Source: a bacterium
GTDB taxonomy: Bacteria > Calescibacteriota > Calescibacteriia > Calescibacteriales > Calescibacteriaceae
Direction: 5' to 3'
Assembly: GCA_030550715.1 (NCBI GenBank)
Contig: JAUQOU010000021.1
Coordinates: 1-35,081, forward strand
DNA: 35,081 nucleotides
Every line of letters starts with the position of its first letter. Position 1 is the stretch's first letter. This document shows positions 24,556 to 31,836 of the stretch, in pieces. The position numbers and the translations under genes were made by a program. A model generated the notes under the pieces. The model did no database searches, was not told the origin of the DNA, and was given only the letters and a program-made list of their open reading frames with translations.

Positions 24556-25653
24556 ATGAAAAAGTTAAATAAGATGAGTTTGAAAATCGGAGTGGCACTT
24601 ATATCTTTCCTGGCTCTTATATCATTACCAAAGCTATCTGGAACTCAAGAGAGCGACAATGATAAAGCTCTTTTAGAAAGAGCAAAGACATTTTTCTCCC
24701 CGCTACCTGATATAGTTGATAATCCTGAAAACAGAGTAACCCCCGAGAAAGTGAAGCTCGGGAAAATGCTTTACTTTGATCCACGACTTTCAAAAAGCGG
24801 ATTTATCTCCTGTAACTCGTGCCACAACTTAGCAAGTTATGGTGTAGATAACCTGCCAACATCAATAGGACACAGGTGGCAGTTAGGTCCGCGCAATGCC
24901 CCGTCTGTCTTCAACTCTGCTCTACATATAGCACAGTTCTGGGATGGAAGAGCAAAAGACCTTGAAGAGCAAGCAAAAGGTCCTATTTTAAACCCAAAAG
25001 AAATGGCTTCACCATCAGAAGACTTTGTGGTAGAAAGAATAAAATCAATTCCGGAATATGTTGAGCTCTTCAAAAAAGCTTTCCCAGAAGACAAAGACCC
25101 AGTAAACTACAATAATATAGCAAAGGCAATAGCTGCTTTTGAAAGAACTCTTCTCACTCCATCAAGATTTGACAAATTCCTACAAGGTGACCTGAAAGCT
25201 CTTACAGACGAAGAAAAGGAAGGACTTAAACTTTTCATTGAAGTCGGATGTATAACCTGTCACAGAGGACCAGGAGTAGGAGGAGAGATGTTCCAGAAGT
25301 TCGGAATAGTCAAACCATACTTTGAAGTCATAAAATACAAAGATAAAAAGAACATAGATAAGGGGAGATACGAAATAACGAAGAATGAAGGAGATAAATA
25401 TGTTTTCAAGGTTCCTTCTTTGAGAAATGTTTCAAGAACTTACCCGTACTTTCATGATGGTTCGGTATGGACTCTTGAAGAAGCGGTCAGAATAATGGCG
25501 GAGATTCAACTTGGAAGGAAGCTCCAAGATGAAGAAGTCAAAAAAATAGTTGCGTTTTTAAAATCGCTTGAAGGCGAAATACCAAAATCTGCTCTTGAAC
25601 TACCGGTTCTTCCACCTTCAACAGATAAAACATCAAAGCCAGATATGAAATAA
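24556..25653 (+). CDS. Di-haem cytochrome c peroxidase (CcpA/MauG family)
   Basis: Periplasmic enzyme that reduces hydrogen peroxide using electrons from small c-type cytochromes. An N-terminal signal peptide (basic MKKLNKMSLK, then GVALISFLALISLP) is followed by two haem-c sites, CNSCH (86-90) and CITCH (232-236). Between them GPRNAPSVFN and FWDGRAKDLEEQAKGPILNPKEM are hallmark family segments, and the C-terminal part has VPSLRNVSRTYPYFHDGSVWTLEEAV. At 365 residues it has normal family length. MauG-type enzymes, which modify proteins, have the same fold and cannot be excluded. The gene is divergent from aconitase and 12 bases upstream of a small unknown gene. Confidence 0.94.
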   Translation: MKKLNKMSLKIGVALISFLALISLPKLSGTQESDNDKALLERAKTFFSPLPDIVDNPENRVTPEKVKLGKMLYFDPRLSKSGFISCNSCHNLASYGVDNLPTSIGHRWQLGPRNAPSVFNSALHIAQFWDGRAKDLEEQAKGPILNPKEMASPSEDFVVERIKSIPEYVELFKKAFPEDKDPVNYNNIAKAIAAFERTLLTPSRFDKFLQGDLKALTDEEKEGLKLFIEVGCITCHRGPGVGGEMFQKFGIVKPYFEVIKYKDKKNIDKGRYEITKNEGDKYVFKVPSLRNVSRTYPYFHDGSVWTLEEAVRIMAEIQLGRKLQDEEVKKIVAFLKSLEGEIPKSALELPVLPPSTDKTSKPDMK

Positions 25654-25665
25654 ACTTGAAAGAAA

Positions 25666-25917
25666 GTGTTCTACAAAAAAGAAGAAGTCAAAAAAGCGAT
25701 TGAAAAGCTAAAACAAGGAAAGTTAATAATCTTTGTGATAAAAAACACGGGCAAACGTGTCTGGCTACTTGCAGTTCAGAATAATGAAGATGTGTCGGAG
25801 CTTGTTGCAATTGCTACCCGTTCGCCATATAAACGATTTGCCAAGCTGAAAAACCTTTCTTTTCTTGGAGCTTTAAGCAAAGAGGGAGTTGATTTTGAAG
25901 TGAAATTCAAGTTGTAA
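25666..25917 (+). CDS. Hypothetical small protein
   Basis: An 83-residue ORF starting at GTG, 12 bases after the peroxidase stop and so probably in its transcript. It begins MFYKKEEVKKAIEKLKQGKLIIF and has an alternating strand pattern with many basic residues, no membrane helix and no cysteine. I do not recognise a family. It fills the space up to the convergent glycosyltransferase, whose stop is 2 bases away, which supports it being real. Confidence 0.55.
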   Translation: MFYKKEEVKKAIEKLKQGKLIIFVIKNTGKRVWLLAVQNNEDVSELVAIATRSPYKRFAKLKNLSFLGALSKEGVDFEVKFKL

Positions 25918-25919
25918 AA

Positions 25920-27014
25920 TTAAAGATTGAGCAAAAAATTATAGAAATGCTCTGATACCTTGCCCCATGTTTTATCTTTTGCAAAGTTTCTTGCTAAAAT
26001 GCCGAGATTCTGTCTTAATTCCCTGTTCATAACAAGTTCTTTTATTTTCTCCGCAAGGTCTTCCGGAGAGTTTTTGCGAAATGTCAAACAAAAGTGTTTT
26101 GCCCAAGAGAAAACAGGAATATCACTTACAACAGATGTTTTTCCGAAAGAAGCTAACTCTAAAACAGATAGCCCGAAACCTTCATATCTTGACGGAAGAA
26201 CCGAAAACATACACTTTGAATAAATCTGACGCAAAAGAGATTGAGAAGAAACCCATCCTTCAGAAATCTTCATGGGAAGGTTATATTTTTTCACCTCTTC
26301 AACAATTTTCGGCTTATCTGGTCCATCACCGACAAAATAAAAATAAATATTTTTCTCTTTCAAGAACGCTTTGAGTTTTCTTATAGAAGAAAGGAGAATA
26401 TCAATCCCTTTCACATACCATGAGAATCTTCCCGTATATAAAATGAAGTTGCTTTCTTCAGCCGATGGAAAGTTAAAATTTTCCTCATCTACTCCGTTCC
26501 AGATAACGGCATATTTTTTGTGATTTTTATCCCATCCGAACGCTTTCACAAGATATTCACTCACAAAGACCCCACAATTGTAAATTCTGTTGTAGAATTT
26601 TTCGTTCAACATAAAGGCAAAATTCAGCGGAAAAGGGAACCTCCTCAAAGCTTCTTTCCCTACATAAGCCTGAAACTGTATAAGGGATTTTTTGTGAAAG
26701 AGTGGAGAAAAAGACATGTAAAAAGGTGACTGGTCTTCAACTATAACATCAAAGTTCTTTGAATTTTTGGCAACAAAGTGCGGTAAAAGTATTGAGAACG
26801 AGAGAAGAGATGAATACGGAGATGAGGAGTTGCCAAGAAAGATATTATGATACACTGATTTTACCTTTTCTGCTCCCGGAAAATTTCCAGCGAGAAAAAA
26901 AACTTCAATCCCTTTACTTGTGAGGTATTCGGAGAACTTATGAATTCTCAGAGCACCTCCACCGGGGAGAAAAGAACTTTGAGGGTGTCCATAAGATATA
27001 AAAAGTATCTTCAT
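25920..27014 (-). CDS. Glycosyltransferase family 4-type (GT-B) protein
   Basis: A 364-residue GT-B glycosyltransferase that probably adds a sugar to an envelope polysaccharide precursor. The N-terminal Rossmann domain has the glycine-rich loop LPGGGALRIHKFSEYLTSKG; the C-terminal domain has ILYTGRFSWYVKGIDILL, FVGDGPDK, and the EX7E motif Glu278-Glu286 (EGFGLSVLE). The donor and acceptor cannot be read from sequence. The ATG is three bases after the rfbC stop, so the two are one operon. Its 3' end is 2 bases from the convergent small gene. Confidence 0.88.
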   Translation of the reverse strand: MKILFISYGHPQSSFLPGGGALRIHKFSEYLTSKGIEVFFLAGNFPGAEKVKSVYHNIFLGNSSSPYSSLLSFSILLPHFVAKNSKNFDVIVEDQSPFYMSFSPLFHKKSLIQFQAYVGKEALRRFPFPLNFAFMLNEKFYNRIYNCGVFVSEYLVKAFGWDKNHKKYAVIWNGVDEENFNFPSAEESNFILYTGRFSWYVKGIDILLSSIRKLKAFLKEKNIYFYFVGDGPDKPKIVEEVKKYNLPMKISEGWVSSQSLLRQIYSKCMFSVLPSRYEGFGLSVLELASFGKTSVVSDIPVFSWAKHFCLTFRKNSPEDLAEKIKELVMNRELRQNLGILARNFAKDKTWGKVSEHFYNFLLNL

Positions 27015-27017
27015 TTT

Positions 27018-27578
27018 CTACTTCGGTCCTGATGAGTAGAAAAAATTTATTTCAGCATCTTTTAGAAAAGGAAAGTTTTTGTCTTTTTGAGATAATATCG
27101 GATTTTTTATTGGCCAATCAATTGAGATTTCCGGGTCATCCCATCTTATGCCTCTTTCAGCAGACGGATTATAAATTTCGGTTACCTTGTAAATTATTTC
27201 GGAGTCCTCAAGAGCTAAAAACGCGTGTCCGAATCCTGGTGGTATCCATATCATTTTTTTATTTTCAGCGGAGAGTTCAACTGCAACATACCTTTTGAAC
27301 CAGGGTGAGCCGATTCTGAGGTCAACTGCGACATCAAAGACCCTACCTCTTATACATCTCACAAGCTTTCCTTGAGAATAAGGTTCAAGCTGATAGTGAA
27401 TACCTCTCAGAACTCCTTTTTTTGAGTATGAATGATTATCTTGTTTGAAATCGTATTCAATACCGTTTTCCGAGAACACATTTTTTCTGTAAAATTCCAT
27501 AAAAAAACCTCTTTCATCTTCAAAGACGTTTGGCTCTATTATTATAACATCTGGAATATGAGTTTTTACGAACTTCAT
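27018..27578 (-). CDS. rfbC: dTDP-4-dehydrorhamnose 3,5-epimerase
   Basis: Cupin-fold enzyme for the third step of dTDP-L-rhamnose synthesis. The 186-residue protein matches the family throughout: EPNVFEDERGFFMEFYRKNVF, QDNHSYSKKGVLRGIHYQ (catalytic His in RGIHYQ), GKLVRCIRGRVFDVAVDLR with the catalytic-dyad Asp, and IPPGFGHAFLAL. Length is normal. No rfbA, rfbB or rfbD is nearby. The ATG at 27578 has GGAG only 4 bases away. It is followed by the glycosyltransferase gene in the same transcript, suggesting rhamnose or a related deoxy sugar in the surface polysaccharide. Confidence 0.93.
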   Translation of the reverse strand: MKFVKTHIPDVIIIEPNVFEDERGFFMEFYRKNVFSENGIEYDFKQDNHSYSKKGVLRGIHYQLEPYSQGKLVRCIRGRVFDVAVDLRIGSPWFKRYVAVELSAENKKMIWIPPGFGHAFLALEDSEIIYKVTEIYNPSAERGIRWDDPEISIDWPIKNPILSQKDKNFPFLKDAEINFFYSSGPK

Positions 27579-27664
27579 CTTCTCCGATGAACTTGATATT
27601 ATTTGTTGGGACTGACAGGAATTTTTTTGGTTTTAGCGAAAAAATTTAGGGAGTTAAAGAGGGG

Positions 27665-27689
27665 AGCCCCCTTTTGGATTTTGGGGGCT
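27665..27689. repeat. GC-rich inverted repeat between khpA and rfbC
   Basis: AGCCCCC and GGGGGCT form an exact 7-base stem around an 11-base TTTTGGATTTT loop, striking in this AT-rich DNA. It lies about 10 bases past the khpA stop on the - strand. No T-run follows the stem on either strand closely enough for a typical intrinsic terminator, so it may be a weak terminator or an mRNA 3' end structure. Confidence 0.5.
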
Positions 27690-27698
27690 TGCAAAAAA

Positions 27699-27959
27699 TT
27701 AAGCTTCTGGGACTTCAAGAATTATTCTTTTGTTATATTTTGCGCTTGCAGCGGAAACAAGCGCTCTCATTGCCTTTACTATCCTTCCGCCTTTACCTAT
27801 AACCTTTCCAAGCTCTTCCTTATTTACCCTTAGTTCTACGATAGCCGTTCTTTCACCCTCTACAAGGTTTACCTTTACATCGTTTTCTTTATCAACTATT
27901 GTTTTCGCTATTTTCTCTATCATTTCTTTAACAGCATTTGCTGAGTTCGTTTCAGCCAT
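27699..27959 (-). CDS. khpA: KH-domain RNA-binding protein (KhpA/YlqC family)
   Basis: An 86-residue single KH-domain protein that binds RNA, in other bacteria as a partner of KhpB. The KH signature GKVIGKGGRIVKAMRALVSAA is complete (GKGG at 55-58), and the N-terminal helix and strand pattern (VKEMIEKIAKTIVD, VNLVEGERTAIVELRV) matches the family. The ATG at 27959 is preceded by AGGGGAGGT with 8-base spacing, which decides it over a TTG two codons upstream. The usual neighbours rpsP, rimM and trmD are absent. It interrupts the polysaccharide genes on the same strand but has its own ribosome binding site and possible promoter. Confidence 0.92.
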   Translation of the reverse strand: MAETNSANAVKEMIEKIAKTIVDKENDVKVNLVEGERTAIVELRVNKEELGKVIGKGGRIVKAMRALVSAASAKYNKRIILEVPEA

Positions 27960-27967
27960 AGTCAATT

Positions 27968-27976
27968 ACCTCCCCT
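27968..27976 (-). promoter_or_regulatory. Strong Shine-Dalgarno sequence for khpA
   Basis: On the - strand AGGGGAGGT precedes the ATG at 27959 by 8 bases. Confidence 0.85.
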
Positions 27977-28021
27977 ACTTTATTTATTTTTTTACATTAT
28001 TAATATAATAAAACCAAGCAA

Positions 28022-28049
28022 AAAATAATTATTCATTCGCCATTGACAA
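28022..28049 (-). promoter_or_regulatory. Possible khpA promoter
   Basis: On the - strand TTGTCA (28049-28044) and TATTTT (28027-28022) are 16 bases apart, about 60 bases upstream of the khpA ATG. In such AT-rich DNA this could arise by chance. Confidence 0.25.
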
Positions 28050-28114
28050 AAGATTAAAACAAAAAAACTATCCAAAAAAGTAATTAGCAACTCATCTTGA
28101 AGATAGATAATTTC

Positions 28115-28843
28115 TCAAAATTTTTTGGGTTCAAAAACAGCAAATATTGAACTTCCTGGAATTTTCCCCGGTAAAGTTATCCCTTCAGCAAAAAAGAAAA
28201 AACCCACTAATCTATGGAGAACTAAAAATAACGGACTTTTCGGTACAGACATCTTAGCGCTTCTTCTTGACCTCAAAAGCATGATAGGCAGATAAAGAGA
28301 ATGGAAAAAATATCGTGAAAAAACAATACTATATCCTGATAAATCAGCATGTTCAGAGAGAGATTTTAATGTATATCTTCTTTTATGTCCGACCTCGTCA
28401 TCAAATCTGCTCCACAGTTCCATTCTTGCTGGAACGGTTATATAAACATACTTCAAGTTATGAAAAAAATTTCTTATCTTTGCGAGAAAATCAACAGGAT
28501 CATCAATATGTTCTATAACATCAAAAAGGGAGACAGAACGGAACAACTCTCTTTTTTCCTCTGGCAAAGAAAATATATCTTTTCCGTAGTGAAAATTTCC
28601 CTCACAAAGAGGACTTGTATTCCCTAATTCTATTCCTTCAACATTCCAACCCCGAGATTTAAGAAAACATGTCACAACACCTCTGCCACAGCCTACATCT
28701 AAAAGCGGTTCCTGCCTGAACTTATTCATATAGTAGAGAATTATTCTGTTTCTTGCCCAGTTCCACCAGTTATTTTCTATACCATCAGGGTAAAGCAAAT
28801 AATAAAGAGTATCGGAAAAAACTCCTGAATCTCTTTTATCCAT
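28115..28843 (-). CDS. SAM-dependent methyltransferase (class I)
   Basis: A 242-residue methyltransferase with motif I LLDVGCGRGVVTCFL (about 47-61), an acidic residue after strand 2 (GIELG), and SVSLFDVIEHIDDPVDFL, the post-I/motif II pattern of the Methyltransf_11/23 group found often in polysaccharide clusters. The C-terminus has a hydrophobic stretch (PLFLVLHRLVGFFFFAEG). The substrate is unknown; a sugar or lipid carrier is a guess from context. It lies 34 bases after the asparagine synthetase gene on the same strand and has no Shine-Dalgarno sequence. Confidence 0.85.
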   Translation of the reverse strand: MDKRDSGVFSDTLYYLLYPDGIENNWWNWARNRIILYYMNKFRQEPLLDVGCGRGVVTCFLKSRGWNVEGIELGNTSPLCEGNFHYGKDIFSLPEEKRELFRSVSLFDVIEHIDDPVDFLAKIRNFFHNLKYVYITVPARMELWSRFDDEVGHKRRYTLKSLSEHADLSGYSIVFSRYFFHSLYLPIMLLRSRRSAKMSVPKSPLFLVLHRLVGFFFFAEGITLPGKIPGSSIFAVFEPKKF

Positions 28844-28877
28844 CGGTTATTAATTTAAACTTGAAAAGCAAGAAAAT

Positions 28878-30773
28878 TTATACTTTTATCCATCTTTCAA
28901 ACCAGTAAGAAAGCGAAAAAATAGCATATATCTTCCTTGAATTATTCTCTCTTTTCTGAATATGATCTTCAAATTCTTTTGAAATAAATCTTTCGTATTC
29001 CCCAGATAAAACTCCAAATTTTCTGAGGTATCTACCGAGATTCAGGATCTTCTCGTAGAAAATGTTTTTGTGTTCAAGTATCCAGAACGAAATAGGAACC
29101 GCAAAACCCTGCTTTTTTCTTTTCAAAATCTTGTTCGGCAACTTACCTTTCATAATACGCCTCAGAAGAAATTTCAGTCCATCCAATGTATAAAATGGTC
29201 TCACTTTCTGAAAAAAATCAAGAGAAAAAACAATATTTGCAATATTTTTTGTCAAAAAAGGAGTTCTAACTTCAAGAGAGCAAAAAGAAGAAGCTCTATC
29301 TGTCTTAAAAAGAATATCATCTTGAAGGTAAATTTTCACATCAAGATACATAGGTCTTGAAAAAAAATCAAAAATAATAGATTCATCATAAAAATCTTTC
29401 AGAACACTGCTGAAAAAATATCTTTCTGTAGCTCCGTATCTTATGATAAAATTTATCTCTTCCGGTGAAAAGTATCGCATCCAGAAGTAATGTCTTTGAG
29501 GAAGGTCGTAGTAAAGTCCAGACAAAAACCTCTTTACCTTGAAGTCGAAGCTGAAGTATTCAAAAGAAGCAGGAATAAATCCGGAAAGCGAATTTAAAAA
29601 TTCAATAAAACTTTGAGGGAGAATGTATCTGAATATCTCGGCTGGGATATGAGATATATATGTAGGGTATCCGCCGAAAAGTTCGTCTCCACCATCACCA
29701 GAAAGCGCTACCTTGACCTTTGTGCGAGTGAGTTTGCTCAAAATAAATGTAGGAAGTATTGAGGAATCAGCAAATGGTTCATCAAGTTTATCAAAAATCT
29801 CAGGGATAACCGAGAGCATATCTTTCTGCTCCATTTTGAATTCTGTATGCTCTGTTCCAAAAAAATCAGCCACCTCCCTTGAAAATTCAGATTCATCATA
29901 AGAGCTTTCTGAAAAAGATATAGAGAAGGTTTTGGGTTTTGTAAATTCAGAAGCAACAGCCACAACAGAAGAAGAATCTACACCGCCCGAAAGAAAAATA
30001 CCAAGCGGGACATCAGCGATAAGCCGTCGCTTTACAGATTGCCTGAACTCATACTCCAAAAGTTCCAGAGCAAAACCCATATCTATCCTTTCAAGCTTTT
30101 TTATGTAAAAGTATCTTTTTACATCTAAACTCCATCTTTTTATATCAAGTATAAGAAAATATCCTGCGGGAAGCTTTTTTATTCCCGAAAAAGCAGAAGA
30201 AGGAGCAGGAATAAAACCGAAAAAGAGATAGTCCTGCAACGCCCTAAAATCAGGTTCAGGAGAAAGAGAGGTTATATCAAATAAAACCTTAGGTTCAGAT
30301 GAGAAGGCAAAAAAGTCAGGACCAAAAGAGTAATAAAGAGGTTTTTCTCCAAAAGGATCGCGAGCTAAAAACAAAACTTCTTTCTCTCTATCGTAAAGAG
30401 CAATAGCAAACATGCCGTCTAATTTATCTAACATATCTTCGGAGTAATCTTCCCACAGATGAGGAATAATCTCTGAGTCAGATCTGCTTACAAAAACATG
30501 CTTTTGTTTAAGTTTTTCCCTAAGCTCAAGGAAGTTATATATTTCGCCGTTAAAAACCGCAATAACTTTCTTATCCTCGGAAAAAACAGGTTGCCTCCCA
30601 CCTTCTATATCAATAATACTCAGCCGATTTACTCCAAGAAAAATCTTCATATCACCAAAGGCAGATTCAAATATACCAGTTTCATCTGGACCACGATAAG
30701 ATATTTTAGAAAGACCTTCTGAAAATCTTTCTCTATCAGCATAGCGCGATACAACACCTGCTATTCCACACAT
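28878..30773 (-). CDS. asnB: Asparagine synthetase (glutamine-hydrolysing)
   Basis: A 631-residue two-domain amidotransferase. The start is the ATG at 30773, since it places Cys2 (MCGIAGV) as the N-terminal nucleophile; longer versions in frame would bury it. The glutaminase half has SYRGPDE, GVNRLSIID and VFNGEIYNF; the synthetase half has the PP-loop SGGVDSS (262-268) and LSGDGGDELFGGYPTY. Length matches the AsnB type common in polysaccharide loci, where such proteins may amidate sugar acids instead of making asparagine; here the neighbours are glycosyltransferases and a methyltransferase. TATATT lies 6 bases before the ATG and no Shine-Dalgarno sequence is present. Confidence 0.93.
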   Translation of the reverse strand: MCGIAGVVSRYADRERFSEGLSKISYRGPDETGIFESAFGDMKIFLGVNRLSIIDIEGGRQPVFSEDKKVIAVFNGEIYNFLELREKLKQKHVFVSRSDSEIIPHLWEDYSEDMLDKLDGMFAIALYDREKEVLFLARDPFGEKPLYYSFGPDFFAFSSEPKVLFDITSLSPEPDFRALQDYLFFGFIPAPSSAFSGIKKLPAGYFLILDIKRWSLDVKRYFYIKKLERIDMGFALELLEYEFRQSVKRRLIADVPLGIFLSGGVDSSSVVAVASEFTKPKTFSISFSESSYDESEFSREVADFFGTEHTEFKMEQKDMLSVIPEIFDKLDEPFADSSILPTFILSKLTRTKVKVALSGDGGDELFGGYPTYISHIPAEIFRYILPQSFIEFLNSLSGFIPASFEYFSFDFKVKRFLSGLYYDLPQRHYFWMRYFSPEEINFIIRYGATERYFFSSVLKDFYDESIIFDFFSRPMYLDVKIYLQDDILFKTDRASSFCSLEVRTPFLTKNIANIVFSLDFFQKVRPFYTLDGLKFLLRRIMKGKLPNKILKRKKQGFAVPISFWILEHKNIFYEKILNLGRYLRKFGVLSGEYERFISKEFEDHIQKRENNSRKIYAIFSLSYWFERWIKV

Positions 30774-30779
30774 AGCTTT

Positions 30780-30785
30780 AATATA
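30780..30785 (-). promoter_or_regulatory. Putative -10 box 6 bases before the asnB ATG
   Basis: On the - strand TATATT (30785-30780) ends 6 bases before the ATG at 30773; there is no Shine-Dalgarno sequence. It fits the leaderless-type starts seen elsewhere in the window. Confidence 0.35.
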
Positions 30786-30805
30786 GGTTAAAAACAAAAA
30801 TAGTT

Positions 30806-31792
30806 TTATGAACTCTGATTTTCCTCATCTGCAGATATCACCTTTTCAACAAAATATGGAGGTCTTTGAGAAGAGAAGAAGTAAATCCTTACGAGGAACT
30901 CAGAAATTATACCGGTGGTGATAAGCTGAAAGCCGGTCAGGAAAAAAAATATTGCGATAAGAAGAAGTGGATTTCTATGTACCCAAACTCCAAGATAGTA
31001 TTTTTGATATAGGGTCAAACCTGCAAGGAGTAGGGAGATAAAAATCAGAGCTATTCCTGCGGAACCGAAAAATCTCATCGGCTTTGTCTGAAAACTCATG
31101 AAAAATTTCAGGAAAAATATATCTACAAAAGTTCTGAAAACTCGCGGTATAACTTTGTATTTAGATTTTCCTTTTGTGCGAGGTCTATGGTTCACAACAA
31201 CCTCACCAACCTTTGCTCCAAACCACCCTGCAAAAGCCGGAATAAACCTGTGCATATCTCCAAAAAGTTCGAGGTTCTTTACTATTTCTCTCCTATAAGC
31301 TTTCAGAGTGCAACCGTAATCGTGAAGCTTCACCCCAGAGACGAAGGATATTATTAAATTAGCAATCTTTGAAGGAATAACCCTTACGATGTTATCTTTC
31401 CTCTCCTTTCTCCAGCCAGAGACAATATCTAAATTTTCGGCAAATAGTTTCTCTAAAACCTTTGGGATATCTGCTGGGTCATTTTGTCCATCTGAATCCA
31501 TAGTTATTATGATTTCACCGCGCGAAAAATCAAATCCCGCCTTTATAGCAGAGGTCTGCCCGAAATTTCTTTTAAACCTTATAACCTTGACCCTTTTATC
31601 TTTTTTAGTTATTTTTCGGAGAATATCAAAGCTCCCATCATTCGAACCATCATCAACATATATTATCTCAAAGTCGTATGGCAGTGAGGAAATAGCTTTC
31701 TGTATCTCGTCATGCAAGCTCTCAAGGTTGTCTCTTTCATTATAAACAGGCAGAACTATTGATATCAATTTTTTCTTTTCAGAAAGATTCAT
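30806..31792 (-). CDS. Glycosyltransferase family 2, polyprenyl-phosphate sugar transferase-like (DPM1/GtrB/ArnC type)
   Basis: A 328-residue membrane glycosyltransferase. The GT-A domain starts ISIVLPVYNERDNLESL and contains IIYVDDGSNDGSFDIL and the DxD-like MDSDGQNDP, followed by YGCTLKAYRREIV. Residues ~235-310 form two membrane helices (GSAGIALIFISLLLAGLTLY and PLLLIAIFFFLTGFQLITTGI). Enzymes of this type transfer a sugar from a nucleotide donor to undecaprenyl phosphate for envelope decoration; the sugar is unknown. An AAGGGG sequence lies just before the ATG at 31792. The gene is 44 bases downstream of murC and 32 bases upstream of asnB. Confidence 0.9.
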   Translation of the reverse strand: MNLSEKKKLISIVLPVYNERDNLESLHDEIQKAISSLPYDFEIIYVDDGSNDGSFDILRKITKKDKRVKVIRFKRNFGQTSAIKAGFDFSRGEIIITMDSDGQNDPADIPKVLEKLFAENLDIVSGWRKERKDNIVRVIPSKIANLIISFVSGVKLHDYGCTLKAYRREIVKNLELFGDMHRFIPAFAGWFGAKVGEVVVNHRPRTKGKSKYKVIPRVFRTFVDIFFLKFFMSFQTKPMRFFGSAGIALIFISLLLAGLTLYQKYYLGVWVHRNPLLLIAIFFFLTGFQLITTGIISEFLVRIYFFSSQRPPYFVEKVISADEENQSS

Positions 31793-31836
31793 TTTACCCC
31801 TTTCAAAATAAAATTAATCAAAAAGCGCAAAATAAG

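Noticed and set aside
28041-28060. TTGACA on the + strand as a -35 element
   Set aside because: No suitable -10 element follows and no + strand gene lies downstream.
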